A stretch of 64,000 bases of DNA from Aquatica leii (taxonomy: Eukaryota; Arthropoda; Insecta; Coleoptera; Lampyridae). Positions 13,901 to 25,085 of the stretch are shown piece by piece. Every line of letters starts with the position of its first letter. Within the stretch, counting starts at the first letter, position 1. The stretch spans positions 229,422,532 to 229,486,531 of the forward strand of contig CM069432.1 in NCBI GenBank assembly GCA_035610365.1, in the 5' to 3' direction. Position numbers and translations under genes: made by a program. Under the pieces are notes generated by a model. The model saw only the letters and a list, made by a program, of their open reading frames with translations. It was not told where the DNA came from and searched no databases.

Positions 13901-15929
13901 AAAATATCTTTTACTTTGTAGGTAGGTATGTTGTATTAGTGGTGAACTCAAAACTAACTCTGTTGTTACGAATAGCTTAATTCATTTTACTTTCTTGATT
14001 TATTCGTTTTTGTCATGTTTAAGGATTCAATCAACTACTTTTGACTAGATTTTTATCTATAATTTGTCAAACACACAGAAAGCTTGTAAGAAGTGTAATA
14101 CTAGTTACGAAACTATTCGAATGCAAAATAAAAGAAGCAAGTTCATCAAAGCAGCAGCTTTTCATTTAGGCATTGTATTCAGATGTGTGCAATGTCAGTG
14201 AAACGTATTTCTTTTGATGAAAAAAATAATTACAGTCGTATATCCTTTTTTTGTAGTAATTTTAATAAATTTTACAGCAAAATCATTGGAATCAATTTTG
14301 TATTATAATTGTATACGTAAATCTTATTTTAAAGTAATGATTATATTGTAATATTTTAAGAGCTATTTAGTTTCAGCTTGAAAAATTATAGCTAATTTAC
14401 GTTTAATTAAATGCCAACTACTGTAAGCTATACAATAAAGCTTTAGTGATCAAATTATATAAATAGTAATTGTAACGCTTTAATGTTGTAAAAAAGAAAT
14501 TGATAACAAAGTAATTTTTTTGATAAGTTTAATTTTGTAGGTACGTAAATTACTTTTTTCAAAGTAATAATCAAAAGTCCACTTGATTTTTGAATAAATT
14601 GATTATTATATTGAATTAAAAGTAACATTTTTAGCTCTTCTTCGTGCTTGTTTCAGACGTAGACTACCGCGCAGATTTCGAATTATTTTTGGCAAGATTA
14701 CAGAAACTTTTAGACTTAATTCAATTATTGTTCTAATATCAGTTATTCAGCGTCTTCTTACAGTTAATAATAATTTTTTTAAATTTTAAATTTGCGTTAA
14801 CTCTAAAGAAACAGATACTGTTTCCACATTTTAATTTTTATTATATTAGTTCTGTTTTAGTTTATATTTTAATTTTTCTCATGTTTTTTGAGTTGTTTAA
14901 ATATTTTTTTATTGTACAAATTAAACAAATCCAGTGATAGCACACATCTCTGTTTCACTATAATTCATGAATGTTTTTTGTTGTCTTTTTTTTTACCATA
15001 AAATTACGTTTTTAGTTCTTGTTCCGTCAGTAAACTTCATTTATATTTCATAAATGATGATTTTTTAATTATTTTTAAAGTGCTAGGCATAAGTCACTAT
15101 AATCCAGTTATACTTAGTCGTTCCTAACTATCTCTTATAATTATTAATAATATGGTTATCAAAACAGCTTTTGCTATTCTTTGAGTAAATTGTAATTATT
15201 CGATGTTTAAAATATAAAAGTTTTACAAAGACAAATACTAATTAAAAATGTTGGTAGGTAATTGTACTTTTTTACTGCTGTAAATATTCTTTTGCAAAAA
15301 AATAAAACAATACATCAAGCTAACAATATTAAAATTTAATACAAGAAAAAAGTAAGAATGTAAAAAAATAAATTAAAATTGTTTAAATGCATTAAATTAA
15401 TTGTTTAATTTAGCTTTTGCAAGAAAACTGTAGTGTAAATTAGCTTAATAAAAATACTCGAAACTATACGTATACACAAAACGGATGATGTCTTATAAAC
15501 GTCAACGTTGATATCGCAAGTTAAGCTTATAAAGTCTGAAAACGAACAAACAAGTTATAACATCGTTATGCTACTCCTACAATTTTAGCTAACATCTCCT
15601 GACGTCGCACTTTTTGAGAATCTTATTAAAACTATTTTACAATTTCTACGTTTTTTTTTCGGTTTGTTAAAGTTTGTAATACTTCACCATTTTGTAAAAA
15701 AACATAAGCGACGGATTACCAGTACACGATGCGTCAGTTGTAAAAAGTGGTACTGAAAGTAAAAAAAAAAAATAATAAATGTATTGAGGCTTAGCTGCAA
15801 ACGTATTTTTTTATTTATATTTTTTTTAATTGGCTTTATAGGTAGACTATTAGAAACTGCAGTAGACCAATTGCAAAAAGTGTAATTAAATTTCTTATTA
15901 TTTTAATTTTGTCTAAATGTGACAATTTC
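7950..15929. other. AT-rich DNA without a recognisable gene
   Basis: Only low-complexity A/T sequence and short non-homologous frames are visible. I found no convincing inverted repeats, tRNA, or transposon protein signature in this stretch. Confidence 0.55.
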
Positions 15930-16115
15930 AACGGGTTCCAGCTGCGTGTGGTGAGACTACGTGCCTGTGCAAGCAGACTTCGGTAATTTGTGAACAAGTA
16001 GCGAGGCTAACAATGTAACAAAGTTAATAAACGATTACAGGGAGGGTAATGGCAACACAACACGCGTCCTGATGTGTCCTGACGCCTGTGTGCGCACCCC
16101 CTGATTCGTGTTACT
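15930..16115. other. Locally GC-richer, complex-sequence island
   Basis: About 185 bp stand out from flanking homopolymer-rich DNA by near-balanced composition. They contain a CAGCTG E-box-like hexamer, the motif TTAATAAACGATTAC, and a near-duplicated GATGTGTCCTGACG / GTCCTGATGTG phrase. No long open frame runs through it. Such islands in AT-rich insect DNA are often conserved noncoding elements or old exons; neither can be shown from the sequence alone. Confidence 0.3.
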
Positions 16116-19100
16116 TGTTCCAAAATGTCACGATTCTGTATCTACAGAAGCAAATTACGTACTTTTATCCCTCCGCGTCAATTACAGTTTCAATATAATT
16201 TGTAGGTAAAGACTGCTGGTACAAATTTAACCCTTAAGCAAATTCGTTCTTAAAAAAAACTTTTAGAAAAAAATTGTTACACCACATTTCTGACAAAGCA
16301 GATTCTATTAAGGGTTATCAACGTTTTTGCTGGTGTAGAGTAATGAATAATCATGCCATATAATTTTTAAACTCAGCATTAAAAAAGTAAGTAATATAGA
16401 AGCATTGTTTAGAATAAATTTACATAAATTCATTTTTTTATTCTTATTTAATACTAAAACTGATTTCGCTTTAAAAGTGTTACGTAATAACGCATAATAT
16501 ATTCCTTTTGATCCTATATTAAATTTTTCTACCCTTAGTTTATTCTTTGACAAGATCATTATTTTTTAAGAATATCGAATATCTTATTTAGTTAATGGTT
16601 CCGTACTCTTATATAGTTATAATTATAAGATTATCCGATCCAGGTATAAGTACTTAAGTTATTGAGAGAAATCTTAATATTTTTATGTTGAAAAAATCTT
16701 TAATTACCGTTACCGTGTGTTAATATAAACTTAGGTTGCGTTAATAATGAGGTGTTTATGATTATAATTATGAACGCCCAGACCGTATTTTGAGCTCGTT
16801 AAAAAACGTTTATAACACTAAAATTACACAAGCAAAGTTTATGCTGTATGGTGTATAAGTACAATATATTTTTAATTAAGTTTTAAAAATGTATTAAGTT
16901 AAAAAATTGTTACTTTTTATTTGAATACATTGTGTGGTAAGCGTAAATGCATTAACATTGCGTAAATACAAAATTTTGCATAAGGTTAATAATTTACATT
17001 TTGCGGATTCACAAAAAAAATCAACATTCACTTTTAGAGCAAATAAATGTACTTACTTATATACATATGTAAATGGCTAAAAAAATATATGCAGTAATTC
17101 AATGAATAGTATTAAATTTTTCTAAATTTAAAAAACATTGATTAAAAAGTTAACAAAAAAAGAAATATTGATTGTGTAACAACGTTGCAATAAACTATTA
17201 TTATTAAATTATTAAAAAGAATCTTCAGTTTTATATGACATTCTCAATTAATTAAAATTGTCAAGTGTTTGTTTTAACAAATAAAATTACATGCGCAACT
17301 CCTTGTTCAGTTTTTCTAATCACCGGACAATGTATATAAAAAAAATCAACTTTATTTTACTGATTTTATAAATAAAATCAACGATCGTTTATAAACTGAT
17401 AATTACAAAAGGAAGTACATTTTTAATGTAATGTTTAAAAAAGAAAAACATTATTTAAATAAAAATTTAAAGCGTAGAGTATAATTTACGAGTGAAGTAA
17501 ATGAAAGCATTAATATCCAATGCGAGATAAGAAACAATGAGAGTTTTTTCTATTGTATTGCAAACTATTTAAATGAAAAAGTGTTAAAGTTGTCGTTAAA
17601 CAAAAAGTAGATATTTTTTATGCACACAAGTATGAGCACAGAACAAATTTTTTAAAAATCTTTTTCATTTTTCAAATTATTAAGCTTAATCAAAATTTAA
17701 TTAACAGTAACGTTTTTAGTATAATTACTGCTTTCATATATAATACACTTAAGGATCAACATTTACTAAGAATTGGTGAAATGAAATTATTAATTTAATA
17801 ATTTTTATACAAAAGATGTAACCATTCTAATATAAAATTTAATCGGTGTCGAAATGTTCAGTTTTTTGTTAAATTTGGTTTTGAACACTATTTAGGTAAG
17901 ATTAGGAATGTTTTGTATACCTACTTGTAGTCTTAGTTTCAGTTTATTGTCGTAAGTTTGTCTAGATCGTAAAGTTTTGCTTATCAAATTTTTAAAATTT
18001 ATTATTCCAATAATTTTATCTTTGCAAACAAATATAATTGTTTCTATATATAATGTTGCTTTTTAAGATTACTAATAAATTTTAGTTTATTTTAAATAAT
18101 TTGTTTTTTAGCTCAGTAACGCAGAAAACATATATTTTTGTAATTAAATTTTTTTTTTGTTTTTCTTGTTTGTGCGAAATTTTGAAAACTCTAAATACAA
18201 GATCTATTTATTTTATTTTAATTTGGTTGTTCTCTTAATTAATTTTAATTTATTTAATTTAGACAACTTTATTTTATTGCAATTATTTTTTAAAACGTAT
18301 CACGTTTTGGTTCTTTTCTGTTAAATTAGAGTATACTAAATTTGTCAACAAAATATGAACTTGTATAAGTAAGTGTTAAAAATAAAAATTTTATGTGATT
18401 TATTTGCCGTGGTGAGTGAATCTTGAATGTATTGTTACTGCATCGTTGTGAAGATTGTATAAATCAGTAATTGTCATACTCACAATAATGACTTCAACAT
18501 AATTAACGTCTATCTAAACTGTCTTGTATTTTTATCAAATAATAAACGACAGGCAGGTCGTTGTTAACTATTTAACTTTATATCCACAGCCAATGATGTG
18601 TAATTCTTATAGCTTGCAATTTCATGGACTTACAGTATCTTATATACTTATACTATTGAATCATATTTTTCAACAGTACTTATGATGAGCTATGTCTGAT
18701 ACTAATAAATTTTATTAAATGCTTTTTAATTACTTTTAATCAACATTAAGCACTTATGTAAAGAAGATTCCAAAATTTCCTATTTTATAAATAATAATGG
18801 TACAATTTTGAGCTTAAGTAAATTTTACTAAGCAGTGTAAATTATTACTGTTGTTTGTGTATAAAACACCAAAAGTTTTTTTTGTTTAATATATTAAATC
18901 GTTATGTTTTATTTATCGTAGAAAGCTTCCTAGTTCTATTGTTTGTGTACTAATAGCAAAACTTTATAGAAATGGTTTTCAAAAAAAAACACAAATAAAA
19001 TAAAATATAATTCAAATAAAACTATAAATGTGCTTAACAAAACTTTACCTAAAAAAATACGATTTAATTTAGTATGTTGAGAAATAATACACAAAATAAA

Positions 19101-20495
19101 AAGCACGAGGCAAATTATCGCACAAAAAGAATTAAAGAAACATGGGCAAACTAATGATTTTTGGTAATAAACGAGAAGGACTAAAACTTTTTTAATTATA
19201 TTGTAACTTCGAAATTAATAAGAATCAGTTGTATTTATAATTTAAAAAACTTTTGACGTTTTAAAAATTGTGCCTCGTTTCAATAATATTGCAATTAAAA
19301 TCTATACTATTATAATTAAAATCAAAAATCGTTTGTAACACAAATAGTTTTCAAATAAATTTAAAATTAAAAAGTTTTTGTTTATTATAACGAAAATTAG
19401 ATCAACTTTTGTATTTTTTTGTTTGTTATAAAGGCTTGTAAAATTAAAATCACAAAGTTAATTATTCATTGAATCAAAACACATATGAAATCGAAACAAC
19501 GATTCTTAATCAGTTGTGATTAACAAGTGAAATGCAATTTTAAAAAAGCCAACGTTAGGAGGGATAAACGTTTTTATGCAAATTATCGTACAATCATTTA
19601 ACACAATGGGACTTCAATTACACAATTGCCAAACGACAATAACTAATTTGTTATGACAGTGTTGTACCTACACCGTCAAACGTAAAAATTGCTGTAACTT
19701 CGAAATTTAGCTCGTAAAAATTTTCCAACGCCATCATTAATGAAGCATTAAAGAGTTAGAGTTGTAAAAGTATTAATGATCGTAAATCAGTTAAATGCAG
19801 GAATATCTTGTAAATTAAAATGAAATTACAACGGAGTGTTAAATACGGGTTTATCAGAAACTCCACTTATTTCCTTGATCATCTCGACTCGGAATATTAA
19901 ATTACAATCATTTGTTTCGGAAATCAACTTAGTTCGTGTCAGAATCGCGGTAAGCTATTTATATCTGCGAGGTAACTGTTAGAAACCACGCTTCAACAGA
20001 TTATTTCTTTTGAGATGAGATTTTTTTCAATTTTTCATACGTCGCTAACAATAATTTAACGATCCTATAAACGCAAATTATTCGAAACCTGCTTTTCCTC
20101 GTTAACAACTGATCGCATCCTACGCATATCGTCACGTTCTTATAATTTTCTGCTTTTAATTTAAATTTTTCGCGTATTACTTAATATTCGATTGTAAAAA
20201 TAACGTTTTTGCAGAGGCAATCATATCTTTTCCTACCTATAACACTTCCGGCGAAATTTTCAAAGATTAACAACTTTCGGGCAAAAAATATATATCATGG
20301 GCAAGTGAAAGTGAATTTAAAATTTTTTCGTTTATTTCAAATTTACGCTCGCTCGAAATTGGGAAAGGAAGTACTAGATTGATACATTTATAACGCTTTT
20401 TTTGTGAAATATCTTTCCTTGCGTATGGAAAGTAAAACGTTTTTATCGTTATCGTATACCTACCTTACTTAAATCGGTTGGTTTGTCGAATTACG
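16116..20495. other. AT-rich DNA without a recognisable gene
   Basis: Nothing coding is recognised. The last ~900 bp (from about 19,560) are of somewhat higher complexity and include an ATGCAAAT octamer near 19,577, but there is no gene signature. The stretch ends at the TA duplication of the Tc1-like element. Confidence 0.5.
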
Positions 20496-20497
20496 TA

Positions 20498-22180
20498 CAC
20501 TGTGTCGCATTTATAATGGCGTGGTTAAAACTGGATAATATTTACTTGATGTGTTCGTTGTTCCTCTTTAATAGCATACATATAGATATAATAAAATGGG
20601 ATGGATTTTTCTATTGTATTAGAATGTCTTTATAGACCGTTAATCACCGCATTCTTTGTTTACATATTTGCGCCCCAAGTTAAAATTGTTTAAAAAAATT
20701 TGTATCTAAAATAACCTATTTTTGTTATCGTAATCGTTAGAAGATTAATAATAGCCATTAACCAAATATAAATACTTTAAACGAGTATCTTTCTGATATG
20801 CGTTTAAAAAACCCTATCTTAAGATTTACTTTTGGTTTACTGTTCTTGTTTTTTTTTATAACAAAATAAAATTTAAAATAAAAAAATTCTTGATGTTTTT
20901 TTAAATTTTATTGCCGACTTCTGAAATTCACTTATTATGGATTTAAAAAAATTGGATATTATTGTCTTTTTTTGATTAAGCAATATTCTAAAATTAGTGG
21001 GGCTGTTAAGAAAAAAGTAGAAACAAATGTTGACAATTATTGAATAAAACCTAATTATAAAATGATTGATTGATTAAAAATTGTTTGACTTGCTGTGACT
21101 CTTAGTTTCGAATATTTCAAGTGTAAATATGTTGATCAATTTTAAGAGTGTTGAAATTTTAGTTAATGAATGAATCATTAATATTATCGTTATTTAGTCA
21201 TGTATAGCAATTTTAAGAATAGGAATTACCGCTAATACTATATTTACTCTAACAAGTATTTCCCTGCAATACCCATTAAGTTGTTAAAAGAATATGATAA
21301 CAATTAGTCAATCCTCTGTTTATGTTTGTATACTAGTTTTATAAAAAAAGAATGTTTTCTTGTAACATTGTGAAAATATTCACTTATGTCAATTTGCATA
21401 TATTTTTGTGTAATCAGATTCTTTAAAATTACTAAAGTATAAAAAATCATATTATTGTTTTCGCTTTCTAATGATTATTAATGTCAATATAAATTTTTAA
21501 AATCCCAGTATGTAGTCTAGTCGACAAGTTCAAAAACATGTTAATTCTTGAAATAGCTCCTAAAAATATGAGTGATAGCTTATTGGATTCGGAATGTCTA
21601 CAAAAATGTATTAAAATTTTTTTAACAGATAAAGAATTGCAACGGTTATAAACAAAGTAAGATGAAAAAAAAAAACATTTAGTTTGTTTACATAACTAAC
21701 ACAAAAATTTTTTGCTTCTCAAAACTTTTTTTATATGTATAATCAAGAAGATCACTTAAAATTTTTTTTAATGAGATTATTCTGTTTACAATAAGGTTAC
21801 AAGAAATAGTTACGCGGAGGCCTACTTTCAGCGTTCATTTAAAATTATTAACAATGGAGATAGAGTTCCAGAAGTTGGAACTTTTTAATTAAAAATGTTG
21901 TCCTCTTTAAGATGTTTTTTTCAGATTTCGATTATCTTTTTCATAGTTTCTGAGTTATTCGCAAAAAACTAAATGTCTTTTTTTTTCATATTAATTTGTT
22001 TATAACTTTTGCAATTTTGTATCTGCTAAAAAACATTTTAATAAGTTTTTCTAGAGGTCATTGCGAATCCAATGAGCTATCGCTCATATTTTTAGAAGCT
22101 ATTAAAAGATTAACACGTTTTTGAACTTGACTAGACTAATGAAAATGTATAGTTTAATTAATTGTCTTAAGATGTGATAA
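20498..22180 (+). repeat. Left inverted terminal arm of the Tc1-like element
   Basis: The arm aligns with the reverse complement of 23,797-25,083. Without the nested insertion (21,515-22,136 plus one TA) it is about 1.06 kb. It contains one full copy of the internal repeat around 21,110-21,420, with the landmark AGCAATTTTAAGAATAGGAA; a further partial copy of that landmark lies just inside the arm at about 22,199-22,255. Confidence 0.85.
21515..22136. mobile_element. 622 bp inverted-repeat element nested in the left arm
   Basis: The sequence starts GTCTAGTCGACAAGTTCAAA and ends with the inverted equivalent TTTGAACTTGACTAGAC, with TA on both sides (21,513-21,514 and 22,137-22,138). The arms match for about 165 bp, including AAAAATATGAGYGATAGCT and ATTGGATTCG. 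There is no coding frame. It interrupts a block that is continuous in the opposite Tc1 arm, so it inserted after the Tc1-like element arrived or while it was present elsewhere. The TA duplication suggests a non-autonomous Tc1/mariner-type MITE. Confidence 0.8.
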
Positions 22181-22355
22181 ATGGATCGTTACGGCAGCTA
22201 ACTATAGCAATCTTATGAATAGCAATTACCCCTAAAAATTTTACTCCAATAGAAAAGGAAAGTAATGGCCTCTAATTACAAGAAATCTCCATTATATTGA
22301 TAAGTGAATAGCATTCATTCGTGTCTTAGTTTTGAAACTAGTGGTGTCGTAAATA

Positions 22356-23588
22356 ATGGACAATCGAGGACATGCCTTGGAAATTCGATCCCGAGCCGTT
22401 GGTTTGCGTGAAGGAGGAAAATCGTCAAAAGAAATAGCAACGCTTCTTGGTCTGCCGGTAAGATTTTCTTTTTATATTACTTAATGCATTTTAGTTATGC
22501 CTGTTAATAACTAAATAAAATAAAAAGTTGAATACTAACTTTATTTATGATAGTTATGTTATGATTACAAATTTTGTAATTTTTTCTTCTCAATGTTATT
22601 TTATTATTACGATTTATGTATACATATATGTATATTGGAATTTTTGTTATAGATGAGAACCATTCAAAGGTGGCTAAAGAACTATGAAGATGATGGATAC
22701 GAAGGTTTGAAAAATAGACCCCGACAAAGTAAGCCGTATTCAATCCCACAGGAACAATTACATGAAATTACTGAATTTATAAGTCAGCGGCCATTTATCA
22801 GTTCCGCAGATATTAAAGAAACGTTTAATCTAGATTGCCATAGGGCAACAATTTGTAGACGTTTAAAATCAGTGGGTTTGCGTGCAAGACGTCCAGCGCA
22901 AAAAATAGATTTAACCGAAACGCATCAACAGGCACGACTTCGGTTTTGTCAAGAAGAATTATTGCGAAACTGGTCGGCTGTTATCTTTTCGGATGAAAAG
23001 GTTTTTTCGTCTTCAGAGGATAACCTGAGATTAAAACCAGTGTGGAGGTTAAACGGCACTCGGTACTTGGAACAAAATGTTTTAAGAGCACGAAGAAGTG
23101 GTCGGGTATCCTTGGCCTACTGGGGTTGGATGTCGTCAGCAGGTCCGGGCGAACTAGTTAAAATAAATGGTCGTATGCGAGGAACGGATTATGTCGACAT
23201 TTTAGAAGACATAATGGTTCCTTCAGTGCGTGCCCTTTATCCTGAGCCACATCCTATTGTTTTTGTGCAAGATAATAGCTCGGTTCACCAGTCACGGACT
23301 GTACGAAATTGGTTCGATAATAATCCGGAAATTATTAAACTTAACTGGCCGGCTAAGTCTCCCGACTTAAATCCTATAGAGAATCTGTGGGGTACTATGG
23401 TTCGACGATGGAATCTTGGAAATAACATTGGAAATATAAATATACGCACGGCAGCAATGTTAGACGAACACGTAGTTCGAGTTTGGGAAGACATCAGAGG
23501 GTCCGACATGTGTATGAACTTAGTGAACTCGATGCCAACCCGTTTACAAAATTGTATAGAGAATAATGGTCTTTGGACAAAATATTAG
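22356..23588 (+). CDS. Tc1-like transposase, two exons, DD35E
   Basis: The spliced product is 345 residues: exon 1 at 22,356-22,457 (34 codons) and exon 2 at 22,653-23,588 (311 codons plus TAG). The first ATG upstream of the splice adds SRAVGLREGGKSSKEIATLL, the beginning of the paired-like helix-turn-helix; exon 2 resumes with TIQRWLKNYEDDGYEGL, completing it. A second helix-turn-helix lies at about residues 70-110, followed by a basic GLRARRPAQK segment. The RNase H-like DDE catalytic domain shows D148 in IFSDEKVF, D241 in FVQDNSSVH and E277 in SPDLNPIENLW. Thirty-five residues separate the last two, against 34 in canonical Tc1. The enzyme would cut and paste the element at TA sites. Length fits the family (about 340), there are no internal stops, and codon composition is more GC-rich than the surroundings. 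An exon 2-only start at 22,653 would lack half of the DNA-binding domain. Confidence 0.92.
22458..22652 (+). other. Phase-0 intron in the Tc1-like transposase gene
   Basis: The donor CCG|GTAAGA and acceptor TTTGTTATAG|ATG bracket 195 bp of A/T-rich DNA with stops in frame. Splicing joins LLGLP to MRTIQRW and restores an uninterrupted helix-turn-helix, which is strong internal evidence for the intron. Introns near the N-terminus are also known in C. elegans Tc1. Confidence 0.85.
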
Positions 23589-23796
23589 TTTTATTTCTTT
23601 AATTGTATATATTTAGTAATCGTTTTTGTATTTTTGACAAGTTTTTTGATTGTATTAAAAATATTTTTTTTAATCCTTATGTTGTTTTACTTTATATTAT
23701 AAACAAAAATAATGAATATTAAATGCATTATGTATAATTTTATTGTTATCGATTTATAACATCAAACTAGTAACTACTTTGGAATTCTAATATCTT

Positions 23797-25083
23797 ATTT
23801 TAATCATATCTTACAAAAATTAATTAAACGATACATTTTCATCTGCGTTTTGAAACATTAATCATTATAAACCAAAAACAATAATAATGATTATTGCATT
23901 TACATTTTGGTAATTTTACATTACAGTATCTAATAATCGCACCAAAATATATACAAATAGGTCTTTCATAAATATTTTACAAGAAAACATTCCTTTTAAT
24001 AAAATAGTATACAAACGTAAACAGGAAAAATGCTTTTGTTAACCTATTCTTTCAAGAGCACAATGAGGATTATTGCTTAATAGCCCAGTTACTATAATTA
24101 CCGGGAAATACTTTCTCTTTCCCTTGGAGTAAATATAGTTTTAGCGGTAATTCCGATTCTTCAAGTTGCTAGTAATAACTAAATAATTATAATAATGATG
24201 CATTCATTAACTACAAATTCAACACTTTTTAAATTGATCAAAATATTTCTACATGAAATATCCGAAAACAGACATCAAATAAAGTCAAAGAACGGATGAG
24301 TATTTTGATAAAGGTTTTACAAGACAAAATTCCTTTTAATGAAACTAGTATAGAAACATAAGCAGAAGATCGACTCGTTGTCTTCATATTTTCTTAACAA
24401 CACCAACGGGATTACATTTACAGAGAAATACTTTCTATTTTTGTTACAATAAATAGTTCTAAGGGTAATTCCTATTCGTAAAATTGCTATACTTAACTAA
24501 ATATAGTAATAACTAATAACGACTCATTCATTAAGTAAAAATTAAACAGTTTTAAATTAAGTCAAACAATTTTACAATCATAATATCATTGTTAAATTAC
24601 TTTTTACTCAATAATAGTCAAAATCTTATTTTTACTTTTACTTAACAGCTTAAATTGTTTAAAATATTTTCTAATCAGAAAACGACAATAATATCCAGTT
24701 ATTTTTTTTTTAACCACAATAAATGAATTTTGTTACAAAATGACCAAACTTTATTGTAATGAAAAGATTAATTATTAAACCAAAAATTTTGCAACTTTGA
24801 CTTTACCATACCTGGCATTATAGGTTTTTTTTTAATATAAAAAGTGATTGTTTGATAGTTATATTTAATATAGTAGCAAGCTCAGACAATTAAACAATTT
24901 CAATTTTCAACGTAAATATGTAAACAAAGAAGATGGTGATTAATGGTCATAAGACATTCCCATACAATAGAAAAATCCATCCCATTTTATTTTATTTATA
25001 TGTATGCCTTTAAAGGGGAACAACTAACACATCATGTAAATATTATGCGATTTTAACCACGCCATTATAAATGCGACACAGTG
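23797..25083 (-). repeat. Right inverted terminal arm of the Tc1-like element
   Basis: This is the inverted partner of the left arm, about 1.29 kb. It is longer because the internal repeat unit is present twice in tandem (about 23,960-24,600) rather than once. The tip reads CCACGCCATTATAAATGCGA before the terminal CACAGTG. Confidence 0.85.
23960..24600. repeat. Tandem ~320-340 bp repeats inside the right arm
   Basis: Four landmarks recur in order: TTTTACAAGA-AAA-ATTCCTTTTAAT at 23,975 and 24,315, GAAATACTTTCT at 24,105 and 24,425, GGTAATTCC at 24,146 and 24,464, and CATTCATTAA at 24,201 and 24,525. Spacing is 318-340 bp. The unit also exists once, inverted, in the left arm. Such repeats could hold multiple transposase-binding sites, as in IR/DR-type Tc1 elements. 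Confidence 0.75.
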
Positions 25084-25085
25084 TA

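Larger units (their letters stand above)
20498..25083 (+). mobile_element. 4.6 kb Tc1/mariner element with >1 kb inverted termini
   Basis: The element is bounded by CACTGTGTCGCATTTATAAT at 20,498 and its reverse complement ending at 25,083, each flanked by TA (20,496-20,497 and 25,084-25,085), the standard Tc1/mariner target duplication. The two arms align for over 1 kb: matches include TGGCGTGGTTAAAA at the tips, GGGATGGATTTTTCTATTGT, TTTGTTTACATATTT, GGATATTATTGTC and, near the inner ends, GAAAATGTAT-GTTTAATTAAT. A single intron-containing transposase gene occupies the centre. Typical Tc1 elements are 1.2-2 kb with termini of tens to a few hundred bases, so both size and arm length are exceptional. 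A 622 bp element is nested in the left arm; removing it restores arm alignment. Both ends and the coding frame appear intact. Confidence 0.9.

Noticed and set aside
22504..22749. 81-codon minus-strand frame over the transposase intron and start of exon 2.
   Set aside because: It is antisense to the intron and HTH-coding sequence, with no recognisable product.
23285..23509. 74-codon minus-strand frame.
   Set aside because: It lies wholly inside the Tc1-like transposase on the other strand and has no homology.
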